From the NCBI GenBank assembly GCA_964350865.1, contig CAYGLJ010000055.1:1-6053 (forward strand): DNA of 6,053 nt. Reading direction: 5' to 3'. Made by a program: the position numbers and the translations under genes. Every line of letters starts with the position of its first letter. Positions within the stretch are counted from its first letter, which is position 1. Shown one piece after another: positions 6,037 through 6,053 of the stretch. This DNA comes from Pontimonas sp964350865 (GTDB taxonomy: Bacteria; Actinomycetota; Actinomycetes; Actinomycetales; Microbacteriaceae). The notes under the pieces were generated by a model. That model made no database searches. It was not told the origin of the DNA and was given only the letters and a program-made list of their open reading frames with translations.

Positions 6037-6053
6037 CATCCTTGAGTTACTTA

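Noticed and set aside
5116..6045. Long open frame (309 codons) on the plus strand opposite the binding-protein gene
   Set aside because: The opposite strand encodes a complete lipoprotein with lipobox and family motifs. This frame gives a Ser/Val-rich sequence with no recognisable domain and is a codon-bias shadow.
1..6053. Search for CRISPR arrays, tRNA or rRNA genes, insertion sequences, attachment sites or toxin-antitoxin pairs
   Set aside because: No spaced direct repeats, transposase-like protein, cloverleaf or small-gene pair was seen. The window is nearly fully occupied by six metabolic and transport genes.

Overview
The window looks like a carbohydrate-catabolism locus from a moderately high-GC actinobacterium. 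I lean towards Microbacteriaceae or a relative, because of the protein sequences, the use of GTG (and probably TTG) starts and the mid-to-high GC content. This placement is an impression from sequence, not a database result. Almost all of the window is coding. It holds six genes in two converging blocks, and no intergenic gap exceeds about 100 bases.

Left block, plus strand (3-3069), apparently one operon entered from upstream: (i) the C-terminal part of a DeoC/LacD-like class I (beta/alpha)8 aldolase, resembling the actinobacterial Cgl0159-type proteins of inositol clusters; (ii) a complete CoA-acylating (methyl)malonate-semialdehyde dehydrogenase, MmsA/IolA; (iii) an extended short-chain dehydrogenase/reductase resembling RmlD, starting on a GTG two bases after the mmsA stop. 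The first two fit the end of myo-inositol breakdown: an aldolase releasing malonate semialdehyde and a dehydrogenase turning it into acetyl-CoA. The role of the third is not obvious.

Right block, minus strand (6024 down to 3092), is a CUT2-type sugar ABC transporter, transcribed in the order lipoprotein binding protein, permease, single-domain ATPase. A strong hairpin sits between the binding-protein and permease genes. The permease and ATPase genes overlap by four bases (ATGA). The single ATP-binding domain makes it FrcA-like, not a tandem RbsA/MglA type. The substrate cannot be read from sequence; from context myo-inositol or a related polyol or sugar is the best guess.

The blocks converge on a 22-base gap with a hairpin that probably ends transcription from both sides. 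Working model: the transporter imports the substrate, enzymes encoded upstream of the window convert it, and the aldolase and MmsA finish the pathway. I see no CRISPR, mobile element, RNA gene or clearly new system. The points most worth checking are the reductase of unknown role, the intercistronic hairpin, a perfect 11-bp inverted repeat inside the permease gene, and a probable TTG start for the binding protein.
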